64,000 nt of DNA from Chryseobacterium takakiae. Lineage in GTDB: Bacteria > Bacteroidota > Bacteroidia > Flavobacteriales > Weeksellaceae. Below are positions 51,122 through 59,335 of this stretch, one piece after another. The notes under the pieces were generated by a model, which was not told the DNA's origin, searched no databases, and saw nothing but the letters and a program-made list of their open reading frames with translations. A program made the translations under genes and the position numbers. The DNA is taken from the NCBI RefSeq assembly GCF_900129385.1, contig NZ_FQVO01000008.1:62001-126000 (forward strand), given 5' to 3'. The first letter of the stretch is position 1. Each line of letters begins with the position of its first letter.

Positions 51122-51493
51122 TTAGTTGGAATCAAATGCTTCAAATGCATCCTGAATATGTTCAATGGTCAGGTTTTGTTTTTCATCAGGAAGAACAGAG
51201 ATGATGTCAAACCGTACTTCATTCAACACATTAAATTCCTGTAAATAATAATCCGCAGCAGAAACCAGCAGCTTAATTTTTTTCTTATTCACCGATTCCT
51301 GAGGGAGATTAAAAACATCGGTAGACCGTGCTTTGACTTCGCAAATAATAATCAGGTTATCTTTTGCTGCAATAATATCGATTTCTGCTTTCTGATACCG
51401 AAAGTTTCTCGCAAGGATTTTATAGCCGTTTTTTAATAAAAAGTCAGCAGCGAGGTCTTCTGCTTTTTTTCCAAAATCATTGTGTTGTGCCAT
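51122..51493 (-). CDS. YraN-family (UPF0102) nuclease-like protein
   Basis: The 123-residue protein has an Endonuclease-like PD-(D/E)XK core: NDFGKKAEDLAADFLLKNGY, ILARNFRYQKAEIDIIAAKD (Glu-x-Asp) and IICEVKARS (Glu-x-Lys). UPF0102 members are widespread and may act in DNA processing, but no firm role is known. An 8-bp tandem repeat lies just upstream of its start. Confidence 0.92.
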   Translation of the reverse strand: MAQHNDFGKKAEDLAADFLLKNGYKILARNFRYQKAEIDIIAAKDNLIIICEVKARSTDVFNLPQESVNKKKIKLLVSAADYYLQEFNVLNEVRFDIISVLPDEKQNLTIEHIQDAFEAFDSN

Positions 51494-51503
51494 TGTTGGG
51501 TAG

Positions 51504-51543
51504 GAGAGTATGAGGGTTTGAGAGTATGAGAGTGTGAGAGTTT
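51504..51543. repeat. Tandem 8-bp repeat, five units, upstream of yraN
   Basis: The units are GAGAGTAT, GAGGGTTT, GAGAGTAT, GAGAGTGT and GAGAGTTT. The array lies 11 bases upstream of the yraN start, in its likely promoter region. It is fully purine/T on one strand. Confidence 0.75.
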
Positions 51544-51569
51544 TAGGGCTATATTAAAAACATTAAATC

Positions 51570-52505
51570 TTAATTTTCAAATTTAATCTTAATCTTATCC
51601 TTAACCTCCATTATTATATTTCCCCCAATAATCAAAGGTCTGTTATCTTTAATATGACCGTTTGGAAATCCGAAAACTGTCGGGAAATCGTACTTTGAAA
51701 TTCTATCTGAAATAAGCTGATAGGCAAAGTCATCAAAACTTTCATTGTACGCTGTATTTTCTTTCTCATTTCCCATATTGGTCATCCCGCCAATGATTAA
51801 TCCTTTAATTTTTTTGAATATACCAGCGAGTTCCAGACTCATCATCATTCGGTCTAACCCATAAAAGTTTTCACCAATATCCTCAATAAAAAGGATTCTG
51901 TCTTTAAATTTAAATGAATAATCAGTCCCCAGAAGCGCATAAATCAGTGCTAAATTTCCTCCGACCAATTGACCTTGACATGAGCCTGTTTTATTAAAAC
52001 GATGCGATTCTAAGCTATAATCCGGTATTTTTCCTTCCAAAATATCAAAAATCAATTCGTAGCTTTCTTCCGTAACCCCGAAACCTGATGTTTTTACCGT
52101 TTGTCCATGAATAGATGAATATCTTTTTTTCAATAAATAACTTTGAATAACAGTATTATCGGAATATCCGATATACCATTTCGGGTTTTCGGAAAAATTT
52201 TTAAGATCAATACTTTCCAACAGGTGCTGACAGCCGTAACCGCCTCTGGACGCCCAAACAGCAGCAATCTCATTGTCATTTAATGCCCAGTTGATATCCT
52301 GAATTCTTTGTTCTTCGGTTCCTGCGTAATTATAGCCTTTTGAAAAGCTGCTGTAAAGATGTTCTCCTAAAACAGGTTCATACCCCTTGTTCCGGATCAT
52401 TTCAATTCCTTTTTCCAGCTGTAAAGCTTCTACCGCGCCTGCTGGAGATATGATCGCTATTTTGTCACCTTTTTTTAAGGATTTAGGGTAAATTATTTTT
52501 TTCAT
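51570..52505 (-). CDS. LD-carboxypeptidase (peptidase family S66)
   Basis: The 311-residue cytoplasmic enzyme cuts the L,D-peptide bond of murein tetrapeptides in cell-wall recycling. KGDKIAIISPAG opens it, followed by WASRGGYG, YIGYSDNTVIQ with the nucleophile Ser near 113, and the C-terminal catalytic His in FPNGHIKDNRPL; LFIEDIGENFYGLDR has the catalytic Glu. The ATG overlaps the LysE stop (ATGA). Confidence 0.92.
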   Translation of the reverse strand: MKKIIYPKSLKKGDKIAIISPAGAVEALQLEKGIEMIRNKGYEPVLGEHLYSSFSKGYNYAGTEEQRIQDINWALNDNEIAAVWASRGGYGCQHLLESIDLKNFSENPKWYIGYSDNTVIQSYLLKKRYSSIHGQTVKTSGFGVTEESYELIFDILEGKIPDYSLESHRFNKTGSCQGQLVGGNLALIYALLGTDYSFKFKDRILFIEDIGENFYGLDRMMMSLELAGIFKKIKGLIIGGMTNMGNEKENTAYNESFDDFAYQLISDRISKYDFPTVFGFPNGHIKDNRPLIIGGNIIMEVKDKIKIKFEN

Positions 52506-53188
52506 CGTTCTCTGTGGTATTTTACTTCGGTTTTTTCGGCTTCTTCCAGTCTTTTGTCAAACTGATTGAATTTTTTAAAGCTTTGCAGAAAAATAAAGAA
52601 ACTGAAGATAATGAGTATTCCGCCTACAATTCTTCTGATTCTGTTGGCTAATTTCTGTGTCAATTTATCGTGAAACTGCTTGGCAAGAAATATTTTTGCC
52701 AGGTCGATGCAGAGGTAAGTGGCAATAACAATACCAATGTATAAAACAAAATTGCCGGTATCCGGATACTGATTTCTTACTGAGATTACCGTTACCAGCC
52801 AAAAGAGGATGACTCCCACATTCAGAAGATTAAAGAAAAAGCCATTCATGAATGTTTTAAAATAATTCTGACTGATAAATTTCTCTTCTCCCGGAATATG
52901 CATTTTCGTCCTCGTCACCATCATTACGACTCCATAGACAAAGATGAGAATGGCTGTTATTCTGTAAAAACCCGGATGTTTGTCAATTAAAGTTACAATA
53001 TCGGCACTTGCATAGTAGGCTGCGAGAATACAGAGCAGATCTGCAGATATTACCCCGATATCCAAAGCTAATGCGTGTTTTGGTCCTCTGGAAAAGCTGG
53101 TTTCTATTAAAAGGAAAAAAATAGGTCCTATGAAAACCAGACTCAGCATGAATCCTAATACGATGGCAGATAATATAAGTTCAAACAT
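52502..53188 (-). CDS. LysE-family transporter
   Basis: The 228-residue inner-membrane protein has six membrane segments. FIGPIFFLLIETSFSRGPKH near the N-terminus is the LysE/RhtB signature, and FMNGFFFNLLNVGVILFWL matches the central helices. Family members export amino acids. The ATG at 53188 is used because a longer version from 53236 would run through a -7 box. The stop overlaps the S66 peptidase start by four bases. Confidence 0.88.
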   Translation of the reverse strand: MFELILSAIVLGFMLSLVFIGPIFFLLIETSFSRGPKHALALDIGVISADLLCILAAYYASADIVTLIDKHPGFYRITAILIFVYGVVMMVTRTKMHIPGEEKFISQNYFKTFMNGFFFNLLNVGVILFWLVTVISVRNQYPDTGNFVLYIGIVIATYLCIDLAKIFLAKQFHDKLTQKLANRIRRIVGGILIIFSFFIFLQSFKKFNQFDKRLEEAEKTEVKYHRER

Positions 53189-53233
53189 CAAGTAATATTT
53201 TAAATGAAAACCTGAATTTTCATTCCATTTGTA

Positions 53234-53241
53234 CAAATGTA
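53234..53241 (-). promoter_or_regulatory. -7 box (TACATTTG) for the LysE/S66 pair
   Basis: The minus strand reads TACATTTG 46 bases before the ATG at 53188. Confidence 0.5.
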
Positions 53242-53340
53242 AACTTTATGATTTAATTATTCAATAACTATGGATTTAAGAAAGGTAATATTTAAAATAA
53301 TTTCATTTAAATAATTATTGTTTTTAACTATAAAAATAAA

Positions 53341-53367
53341 ATCCGTTTCACTATAAAGCAAAACGGA
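53341..53367 (-). terminator. Terminator of rnr
   Basis: TCCGTTT (53342-53348) pairs with AAACGGA (53361-53367); the minus strand continues ATTTTATTTTTA. Confidence 0.65.
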
Positions 53368-53391
53368 ACTTATTATTAAAATTTTTAATCA

Positions 53392-55545
53392 TTACTCAAC
53401 AATTTTAAAATCAAGCTGCTTCTGAATGAGATTTGCTTTTACGACTTTAATCTGCACCTGATCCCCCAGCTGATAGCGTTTCCCGTGTCTCATTCCGTAT
53501 ACGGCGTGGGTTTTGGCATCATATGAATACGAATCGTCCACAAGATCTCTTAATTTAATCAGACCTTCTGCACCATTTTCAGGAATTTCCACCCAGAAAC
53601 CAAATTCCGCAACGCCGGAAATAACGCCTGTAAAAGTCTCTCCCAGATGTTTTTCCATAAATTTCACCTGCATGAATTTGATGGAATCCCTTTCCGCATC
53701 AGCAGCCAGACGCTCCATCGAACTGCAGTGTTTCGCTTTCTCTTCGAGCTCGGCTTTATTCGGGGATTTTCCTCCGTCCAGATAATGCTGCAGCAAACGG
53801 TGTGCAATAAGATCCGGATAACGACGGATAGGCGAGGTGAAGTGCGTATAAAAATCGAAACCAAGTCCGTAGTGTCCGATTGGTTCTGTAGAATACACCG
53901 CTTTGCTCATGCTTCTCATGGCAAGCGTTTCAATCATATTTTCTTCGCCTTTGCCTTTTACATCATGCAATAATCTATTCAACGATTCGGCAACTTTTTT
54001 ACTGTTGGCCAGATCCATTTTATATCCGAACGTTGAAACAAAATCTCTCAACGATTCCAGTTTTGCAGGATCCGGATCATCGTGAACCCTGTAAATAAAG
54101 GTATTTTGGGTAATATCTCCTTTTTTGTTCAGGGAAATAAATTCCGAAACTTTTTTATTGGCAAGCAGCATGAATTCCTCAATCAGGTGGTTGGAGTCTT
54201 TACTGATTTTAAAATACACGCCAACCGGTTCGTTGTTTTCATCAAGATTGAACCGTACTTCACTTCTGTCAAAGGTAATCGCACCTTTACTTATTCTTTC
54301 TGCACGCATGATTTTTGCCAACCTGTCCAGCACATTGATTTCTTCCTGAAGATCACCTTCTTTTGTTTCAATTCTCTCCTGAGCTTCCTCATAGGTGAAT
54401 CTTCTGTCTGAATGAATCACCGTTCTGCCAAACCATTGTTTTTTAATTTTGGCATCATCATCCAATTCAAAAACCGCTGAAAATGTGAATTTATCTTCAT
54501 TCGGACGAAGTGAACACACATCATTACTCAACACTTCGGGAAGCATCGGTACAACACGATCTACCAGATAAACGGAGGTTGCTCTCTGATACGCTTCATC
54601 ATCAAGAATAGTTCCGGGAACTACGTAATGCGATACATCGGCAATATGAACCCCGATTTCCCAGTTTCCGTTTTCCAGCTTTCTGATGGATAAAGCATCA
54701 TCAAAATCTTTAGCATCTTTAGGGTCGATGGTAAAAGTGGTGATCCCTCTCATATCCCAGCGTTTTGCCACTTCTTCTTCGTTAATGCTTCTGTCTATCT
54801 TATCGGCATCGCGTTCTACTTCTTCCGGGAATTGGTACGGCAGCCCGTATTCGGCAAGAATAGAGTGGATCTCTGTCTCGTGTTCTCCCGGAGCTCCCAA
54901 TACCTGGATAATTTCTCCTTCCGGATTTTTATCGCCTGGTTTCCATTCGGTCATTTTTACAACCACTTTATCACCGTCATTAGCACCGCCAAAGTTTCCT
55001 TTCGGGATAAAAATATCAGTATTGATGGTCTTTTTATCGCAAACCACAAATCCGAAATCTTTATGAGCAACCACCTGCAGCGTTCCCACAAATTCTGTTC
55101 TTCCTCTTTCTAGCACTTCCAGAACGGAACCTTCCAGTTTTTTTCCTTTATAAGTGTAGGTTACAATTAAAACTTTGTCACCCTGTAAAGCATCCTTTAC
55201 GTTTTTGGAGTGGATGAAGATATCATCTTCCAAACCTTCAACATTAACATAGGCATTTCCTGACTGGTTGAAATCGATAATTCCCGTCAATGTTCCTTTG
55301 ATATTAAGGTTGACGATATATTTTCCTTTTTCGGCTTCTTTAATTCGTTCGGCAGCCTGCAGCTTATGCAGCGCCTGGATAACAAGCTCGCGTTGTCTTG
55401 GATTTTTATAGTCTATTCCTTCAGCAATCTGCTTATAATTATAGACTTTTGTTGAATTTTCATTCATAAAACGCAGAATCAGTCTTCCGATTTCCTGCAG
55501 TTTATGATCATTTTTCTGACTTATATATTTTCTTTTTTTTGGCAT
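53392..55545 (-). CDS. rnr: Ribonuclease R
   Basis: RNase R is a processive 3'-5' exoribonuclease that degrades structured RNA. The 717-residue protein has an N-terminal winged-helix region, cold-shock domains (about 60-230), the RNB catalytic domain (about 255-590; TIDPKDAKDFDDALS with the metal Asp cluster, HIADVSHYV, SLRPNEDKFTFS, YGLGFDFYTHFTSPIRRYPD) and a C-terminal S1 domain (TFTGVISGVAEFGFWVEI). It lacks the long Lys-rich tail of the E. coli enzyme. The 377 bases upstream have no gene, so a long leader is possible. Confidence 0.96.
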   Translation of the reverse strand: MPKKRKYISQKNDHKLQEIGRLILRFMNENSTKVYNYKQIAEGIDYKNPRQRELVIQALHKLQAAERIKEAEKGKYIVNLNIKGTLTGIIDFNQSGNAYVNVEGLEDDIFIHSKNVKDALQGDKVLIVTYTYKGKKLEGSVLEVLERGRTEFVGTLQVVAHKDFGFVVCDKKTINTDIFIPKGNFGGANDGDKVVVKMTEWKPGDKNPEGEIIQVLGAPGEHETEIHSILAEYGLPYQFPEEVERDADKIDRSINEEEVAKRWDMRGITTFTIDPKDAKDFDDALSIRKLENGNWEIGVHIADVSHYVVPGTILDDEAYQRATSVYLVDRVVPMLPEVLSNDVCSLRPNEDKFTFSAVFELDDDAKIKKQWFGRTVIHSDRRFTYEEAQERIETKEGDLQEEINVLDRLAKIMRAERISKGAITFDRSEVRFNLDENNEPVGVYFKISKDSNHLIEEFMLLANKKVSEFISLNKKGDITQNTFIYRVHDDPDPAKLESLRDFVSTFGYKMDLANSKKVAESLNRLLHDVKGKGEENMIETLAMRSMSKAVYSTEPIGHYGLGFDFYTHFTSPIRRYPDLIAHRLLQHYLDGGKSPNKAELEEKAKHCSSMERLAADAERDSIKFMQVKFMEKHLGETFTGVISGVAEFGFWVEIPENGAEGLIKLRDLVDDSYSYDAKTHAVYGMRHGKRYQLGDQVQIKVVKANLIQKQLDFKIVE

Positions 55546-55875
55546 TTTTTATAATTTTATTTTAACAGGTTTAATGAATATCATTATTCATTCTGTGAGC
55601 ATTCACTTATATGAATAGCCGGAATCGTTATGAAATATTCATTAAACAATAGACTGTATGAAATGAGATATGTCTGAACTCATTTACAGCAACATCAATT
55701 TTCTTTCCAAATTTATCAGTGACGGAACTTTTAGTTTTGCATAAATTTAATACAAAAAATGGAGAAGAGTATGGAAAAACCTTTTATTAAATCTTTTTAA
55801 ATATAACATAAATATAATAAAGGTTCAATGGAAATGAAAGGATGGTAAATCCTTCCGGACATTGCAAATATACAA
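55546..55875. other. Intergenic stretch upstream of rnr
   Basis: No gene is recognised. A minus-strand TATATTTG box (55872-55865) would give rnr a leader of about 310 bases. A plus-strand TAGTTTTG box (55732-55739) precedes a 13-codon frame (55759-55800) that is not convincing. Short inverted repeats around ATGAATA/TATTCAT occur near 55574-55650. Confidence 0.4.
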
Positions 55876-55918
55876 AATAAAAAATAAATAAGGCTTGCAA
55901 TTTGATTTACAAGCCCTT
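55876..55918 (-). terminator. Terminator of rpiB
   Basis: AAGGCTTG (55890-55897) pairs with CAAGCCCTT (55910-55918, one bulge); the minus strand continues with a T-rich tail. Confidence 0.7.
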
Positions 55919-55922
55919 ATAT

Positions 55923-56357
55923 TTAGCAGTATGCGATTTTATCAACTCTGTTCTGGTGTCTTCCGCCTTCGAAATCTGTGGAGAGAAATTTATCAACGAT
56001 TTCTATGGTCAGCTCTTTTGAAATGAATCTAGCAGGAATTGAAATCATATTGGCATCATTATGCTGTCTTGCCAGTGAAGCGATCTCCGGCATCCAGCAA
56101 AGGGCACAACGAATCTTCTGATGCTTATTGGCCGTGATCTGAACTCCGTTTCCGCTTCCGCAAAATAAGATTCCCAACTCATTTTCCCCGTTTTCTACGG
56201 ATGTCGCCGCGGGATGAACAAAGTCCGGATAATCCACACTGTCTGTGGAGAACGTTCCAAAATCCTGAACCTCAAACTTTTCTGATAAATAGTTTTTCAC
56301 AATCTCTTTATATTCGAAGCCTGCGTGGTCTGCGGCAATGGCAATTTTTCTTTTCAT
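55923..56357 (-). CDS. rpiB: Ribose-5-phosphate isomerase B
   Basis: RpiB interconverts ribose-5-phosphate and ribulose-5-phosphate. The 144-residue protein has IAIAADHAGFEYKE, DYPDFVHPAA, LFCGSGNGVQITANKHQKIR with the catalytic Cys-Gly-Ser-Gly loop, and ARQHNDANMISIPARF. The length is typical. It is divergent from pgk across a long AT-rich gap, and has a TACCTTTG box upstream. Confidence 0.95.
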   Translation of the reverse strand: MKRKIAIAADHAGFEYKEIVKNYLSEKFEVQDFGTFSTDSVDYPDFVHPAATSVENGENELGILFCGSGNGVQITANKHQKIRCALCWMPEIASLARQHNDANMISIPARFISKELTIEIVDKFLSTDFEGGRHQNRVDKIAYC

Positions 56358-56396
56358 AACCGTTTATTTAGTCTTTTTTTAGATTTTATTTCACAG

Positions 56397-56404
56397 CAAA
56401 GGTA
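56397..56404 (-). promoter_or_regulatory. -7 box (TACCTTTG) for rpiB
   Basis: The minus strand reads TACCTTTG 40 bases before the ATG at 56357. Confidence 0.5.
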
Positions 56405-56419
56405 AGAATAATAACATTC

Positions 56420-56880
56420 TTGTTAGTCTTTCGGGAGTAAATTGTGAAAAGCATTGTGAATAACTGTGGATAACTCCGGTAAAATAAATGTTTCGTAACA
56501 TTAGAAAAATTTGTAATGAAAACTATAACCAAAAAAAATGTTAAAATTTTCAAAAAATTTTTGTGCAGGAATTCTTAAGTTTTTCCATAAATCGGTTATC
56601 CATAAAGTAAATTGGGGAAAAGTTATCAATAATTGTTAGTAACAGAGTGAAAAATCAGATTTACAATCTTTTATAATGTAAATAAAATGTGAATTGAATA
56701 TAAAATTACGTGTGATGAAATTTATTCAAAAAACTTATCCCCTAAATTCACAACACTCAACAACAATAGCGTATTCTTTTTTTTAAAGAGAAAAAAATTG
56801 TTGATAGCTGAATGTTGGGTCTGCGAAAAACTTTTCTGAAAACTTTTCAAAAGTTGCCGCGATTCAAAAATTTTAAAATC
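56420..56880. other. oriC: Candidate chromosomal replication origin (oriC)
   Basis: This AT-rich gap holds a perfect DnaA box, TGTGGATAA (56465-56473, TTATCCACA on the minus strand). Directly before it lies TGTGAATAA (56455-56463, one mismatch). TTATCCATA (56596-56604) has one mismatch, and TTATCAATA (56623-56631) and TTATCCCCT (56735-56743) have two. A very A/T-rich block at about 56528-56572 could be the unwinding element. The genes on both sides diverge. Two perfect parS sites lie 2.4 and 4.4 kb away. All this supports an origin, but the call needs genome-wide GC skew. Confidence 0.6.
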
Positions 56881-56881
56881 T

Positions 56882-56889
56882 TACATTTG
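56882..56889 (+). promoter_or_regulatory. -7 box (TACATTTG) for pgk
   Basis: TACATTTG lies 106 bases before the ATG at 56996; a TTG (56854-56856) is 25 bases upstream. The leader of about 100 bases can form small hairpins such as CGGT...ACCG and includes a 14-codon frame (56910-56954). Confidence 0.5.
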
Positions 56890-56995
56890 TGAAAAGAAAA
56901 TTCAACGATATGGATGGAGCCGTCTGGCCGCAGGTTTGTATAATGCTGCAGTAACAGTCGGTTGCCTAAGACCGAGAAATAATATACAAGTACAT

Positions 56996-58186
56996 ATGAA
57001 AACAATCAATGATTTCAATTTTAACGGTAAGAAAGCACTGGTAAGGGTAGATTTCAATGTTCCGCAGGACGACCAGCTGAAAGTAACCGACAATACCCGT
57101 ATTGCAGCCGTAAAGCCAACGGTGGACAAAATCCTGGAGGATGGAGGAGCGGTGATTCTTATGGCGCACTTGGGAAGACCAAAAGGAGAGGTGAAGGATG
57201 AATTTTCACTGAAGCATATTGTGGAAGAAGTATCCAATGTATTGGGTCATCAGGTAAAGTTCGTTGACGAATGCATAGGAGAGAAGGCTGAGCAGGCTGC
57301 AAAAGATCTTAATGCCGGTGAGATTCTTTTACTCGAGAATCTGCGTTTTCATAAAGAAGAGGAAAAAGGTGATGAGGCGTTCGCAGAGAACCTTTCAAAA
57401 TTAGGAGATGCCTACGTAAATGATGCCTTCGGAACAGCGCACAGGGCACATGCTTCTACTGCTGTAATAGCCCAGTTTTTTCCTTCAACTAAATTTTTCG
57501 GTTTATTGATGGCTAAAGAACTTCAGGCGATCGATAAAGTTCTAAAATCTGGGGAACGTCCTGTTACTGCGATACTTGGAGGATCTAAAGTTTCTACTAA
57601 AATTACAATTATCGAAAATATACTGCCGGCTGTAGATAATCTGATTATCGGTGGTGGGATGGCTTTCACTTTTATTAAGGCATTGGGCGGAAAGATCGGA
57701 ACCTCTCTTGTAGAAGAAGATAAATTGCCTTTAGCGCTTGAAATTTTAGGAAAGGCTAAAGAACACAATGTAAAAGTGTATCTTCCATCTGATACGATTA
57801 TTGCAGAAAGTTTCAGCAATGATGCCGATAGAAAGGAATCTGACATTTATGCTATTCCGGAAGGCTGGATGGGTCTTGACGCGGGGCCGAAGTCCAGAGA
57901 TCAGTTTAATGATGTATTACTGGATTCCAGAACAATTTTATGGAATGGACCGATCGGAGTTTTCGAAATGTCAAACTTTGCAGCAGGAACAGTAGCTTTA
58001 GGAGACAGTATTGCTGAAGCAACAAAACTTGGAGCTTTCTCTTTAGTTGGGGGAGGAGACAGCGTTGCTTTTGTGAAGCAGTTCGGTTATGGTGAGAAAG
58101 TTAGCTATGTATCTACCGGTGGCGGAGCAATGCTTGAAAGTCTGGAAGGATTGGAGCTTCCCGGTGTTGCTGCGATCAATAAATAG
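56996..58186 (+). CDS. pgk: Phosphoglycerate kinase
   Basis: Pgk makes ATP from 1,3-bisphosphoglycerate in glycolysis. The 396-residue length from the ATG at 56996 (MKTINDFNFNGKKALVRVDF) is standard. RVDFNVP, MAHLGRPKGE, LLENLRFHKEE, GTAHRAHAST, ILGGSKVSTKI, LIIGGGMAFTF, WNGPIGVFE and the C-terminal STGGGAMLE are all present. An earlier in-frame ATG 20 codons upstream adds a poorly conserved stretch and is rejected. A perfect terminator follows. Confidence 0.97.
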   Translation: MKTINDFNFNGKKALVRVDFNVPQDDQLKVTDNTRIAAVKPTVDKILEDGGAVILMAHLGRPKGEVKDEFSLKHIVEEVSNVLGHQVKFVDECIGEKAEQAAKDLNAGEILLLENLRFHKEEEKGDEAFAENLSKLGDAYVNDAFGTAHRAHASTAVIAQFFPSTKFFGLLMAKELQAIDKVLKSGERPVTAILGGSKVSTKITIIENILPAVDNLIIGGGMAFTFIKALGGKIGTSLVEEDKLPLALEILGKAKEHNVKVYLPSDTIIAESFSNDADRKESDIYAIPEGWMGLDAGPKSRDQFNDVLLDSRTILWNGPIGVFEMSNFAAGTVALGDSIAEATKLGAFSLVGGGDSVAFVKQFGYGEKVSYVSTGGGAMLESLEGLELPGVAAINK

Positions 58187-58205
58187 AAATTTATTAAATA
58201 AATTT

Positions 58206-58236
58206 AAAACCCGGCAAAAATCTGCCGGGTTTTATT
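58206..58236 (+). terminator. Terminator of pgk
   Basis: AAAACCCGGCA (58206-58216) pairs perfectly with TGCCGGGTTTT (58223-58233). Confidence 0.92.
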
Positions 58237-58361
58237 TTGGATATTCTTAATCAAGGTTATGAAAAAATTTTCTAAGCGATTCTCAGCGGCTTTAAATGGA
58301 AAATGTAAAATCAAATATTATTCAGATTTTCTTACTTACTAACAATTTTTCAAGAAAATGC

Positions 58362-58389
58362 ATAAAAAATGACCTTCAGAAATAGGTCA
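58362..58389 (-). terminator. Terminator of the methyltransferase gene
   Basis: TGACCT (58370-58375) pairs with AGGTCA (58384-58389); the minus strand continues ATTTTTTATG. Confidence 0.6.
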
Positions 58390-58401
58390 AATTTCCATTT
58401 T

Positions 58402-59223
58402 CTATTTTTTTTCGATAATGTATATCAAACTTGAAAATTCGTTCGAAAAAAGGGCTTTTACGTTAGAAATCGTTCCGAAGATCATTGCTTTAAGCCAAAA
58501 AAGGGAAGATTTTTGATATTTTTCGCTTAACATGGAGATGTAGTATGAATCAAGAACCAATGGTTTTATTTTTCTCAATTTCCAGTTCGGCTTTTTTGCA
58601 ATGAGATTTTCCATTCCTTTTTTTGTAAAATGGTAAATGTGTCTTGGCACATCATAAGCTGCCCAGAATTCTTTATAGTGTTTTCCATCGTAAGAAGTAG
58701 GGTTGGGAACCGCAATAATCAACAGTCCCTTTTCTTTTAATTTCCTGTTAAAGATTTCCAGCATTTCATCCTGATTTTCGATGTGTTCGAATACGTGCCA
58801 AAGCGTAATGGCATCCAGGCTGTGATCTTCAATGGTATTGATATCATCCAGAATGACAGCTTTCGATAATTTTCTTGCTGCAGCATTTCTGGCATCTGCA
58901 TCCGGTTCATATCCGAAAACTTCAAAATCATTTTCTATGTATTTAACAAATTCTCCGGCACCGCATCCATAATCCAGCACTTTTGAATTTTTAGGGATTC
59001 TGTCCAACAGAATTGTTTTCTTGTACTGTAAATTGAAGGATTGTAAAAATTTGTATAATTTTTCTTTCAGACTTCCGGAATCCTGGTGATGGGAAATATA
59101 ATCTTCGCTTTCATAATATTTTGAAATATTGGATGGAATAGGAGATGTTTTATACACTCCTTTGGTTTCCGTTTCTTTAATTTCAAATATTTCCTGGGAA
59201 AGAAAATGATCTTTAATTTTCAT
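58402..59223 (-). CDS. Class I SAM-dependent methyltransferase
   Basis: The 273-residue protein has a central methyltransferase domain: VLDYGCGAGEFVKYI (motif I, about 90-104), VFGYEPDADARNAA (acidic residue for SAM), ITLWHVFEHIENQDEML (about 143-159) and LLIIAVPNPTSYD. This matches the Methyltransf_23/UbiG-like group often found with cell-surface polysaccharide or lipid genes. The N-terminal 80 residues may bind substrate. The substrate is unknown. Confidence 0.88.
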   Translation of the reverse strand: MKIKDHFLSQEIFEIKETETKGVYKTSPIPSNISKYYESEDYISHHQDSGSLKEKLYKFLQSFNLQYKKTILLDRIPKNSKVLDYGCGAGEFVKYIENDFEVFGYEPDADARNAAARKLSKAVILDDINTIEDHSLDAITLWHVFEHIENQDEMLEIFNRKLKEKGLLIIAVPNPTSYDGKHYKEFWAAYDVPRHIYHFTKKGMENLIAKKPNWKLRKIKPLVLDSYYISMLSEKYQKSSLFWLKAMIFGTISNVKALFSNEFSSLIYIIEKK

Positions 59224-59311
59224 TGTTATGTGATTCTTTATAAAAAAAGTTAAGGTATTCTAAACTTTAAAAGGCTTAAAAATACCTTAATTTCTATTCA
59301 AATTTCATTTA

Positions 59312-59327
59312 TGTTTCACGTGAAACA
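59312..59327. promoter_or_regulatory. parS: parS site 1 (ParB-binding palindrome)
   Basis: TGTTTCACGTGAAACA is a perfect 16-bp palindrome identical to the classical ParB-binding parS sequence, with a further matching base on each side. It lies just downstream of mnmG. Confidence 0.9.
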
Positions 59328-59335
59328 TTTATTAA

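Noticed and set aside
56910..56954. 14-codon leader peptide ahead of pgk
   Set aside because: There is no run of regulatory codons and no attenuator hairpin after it; probably chance.
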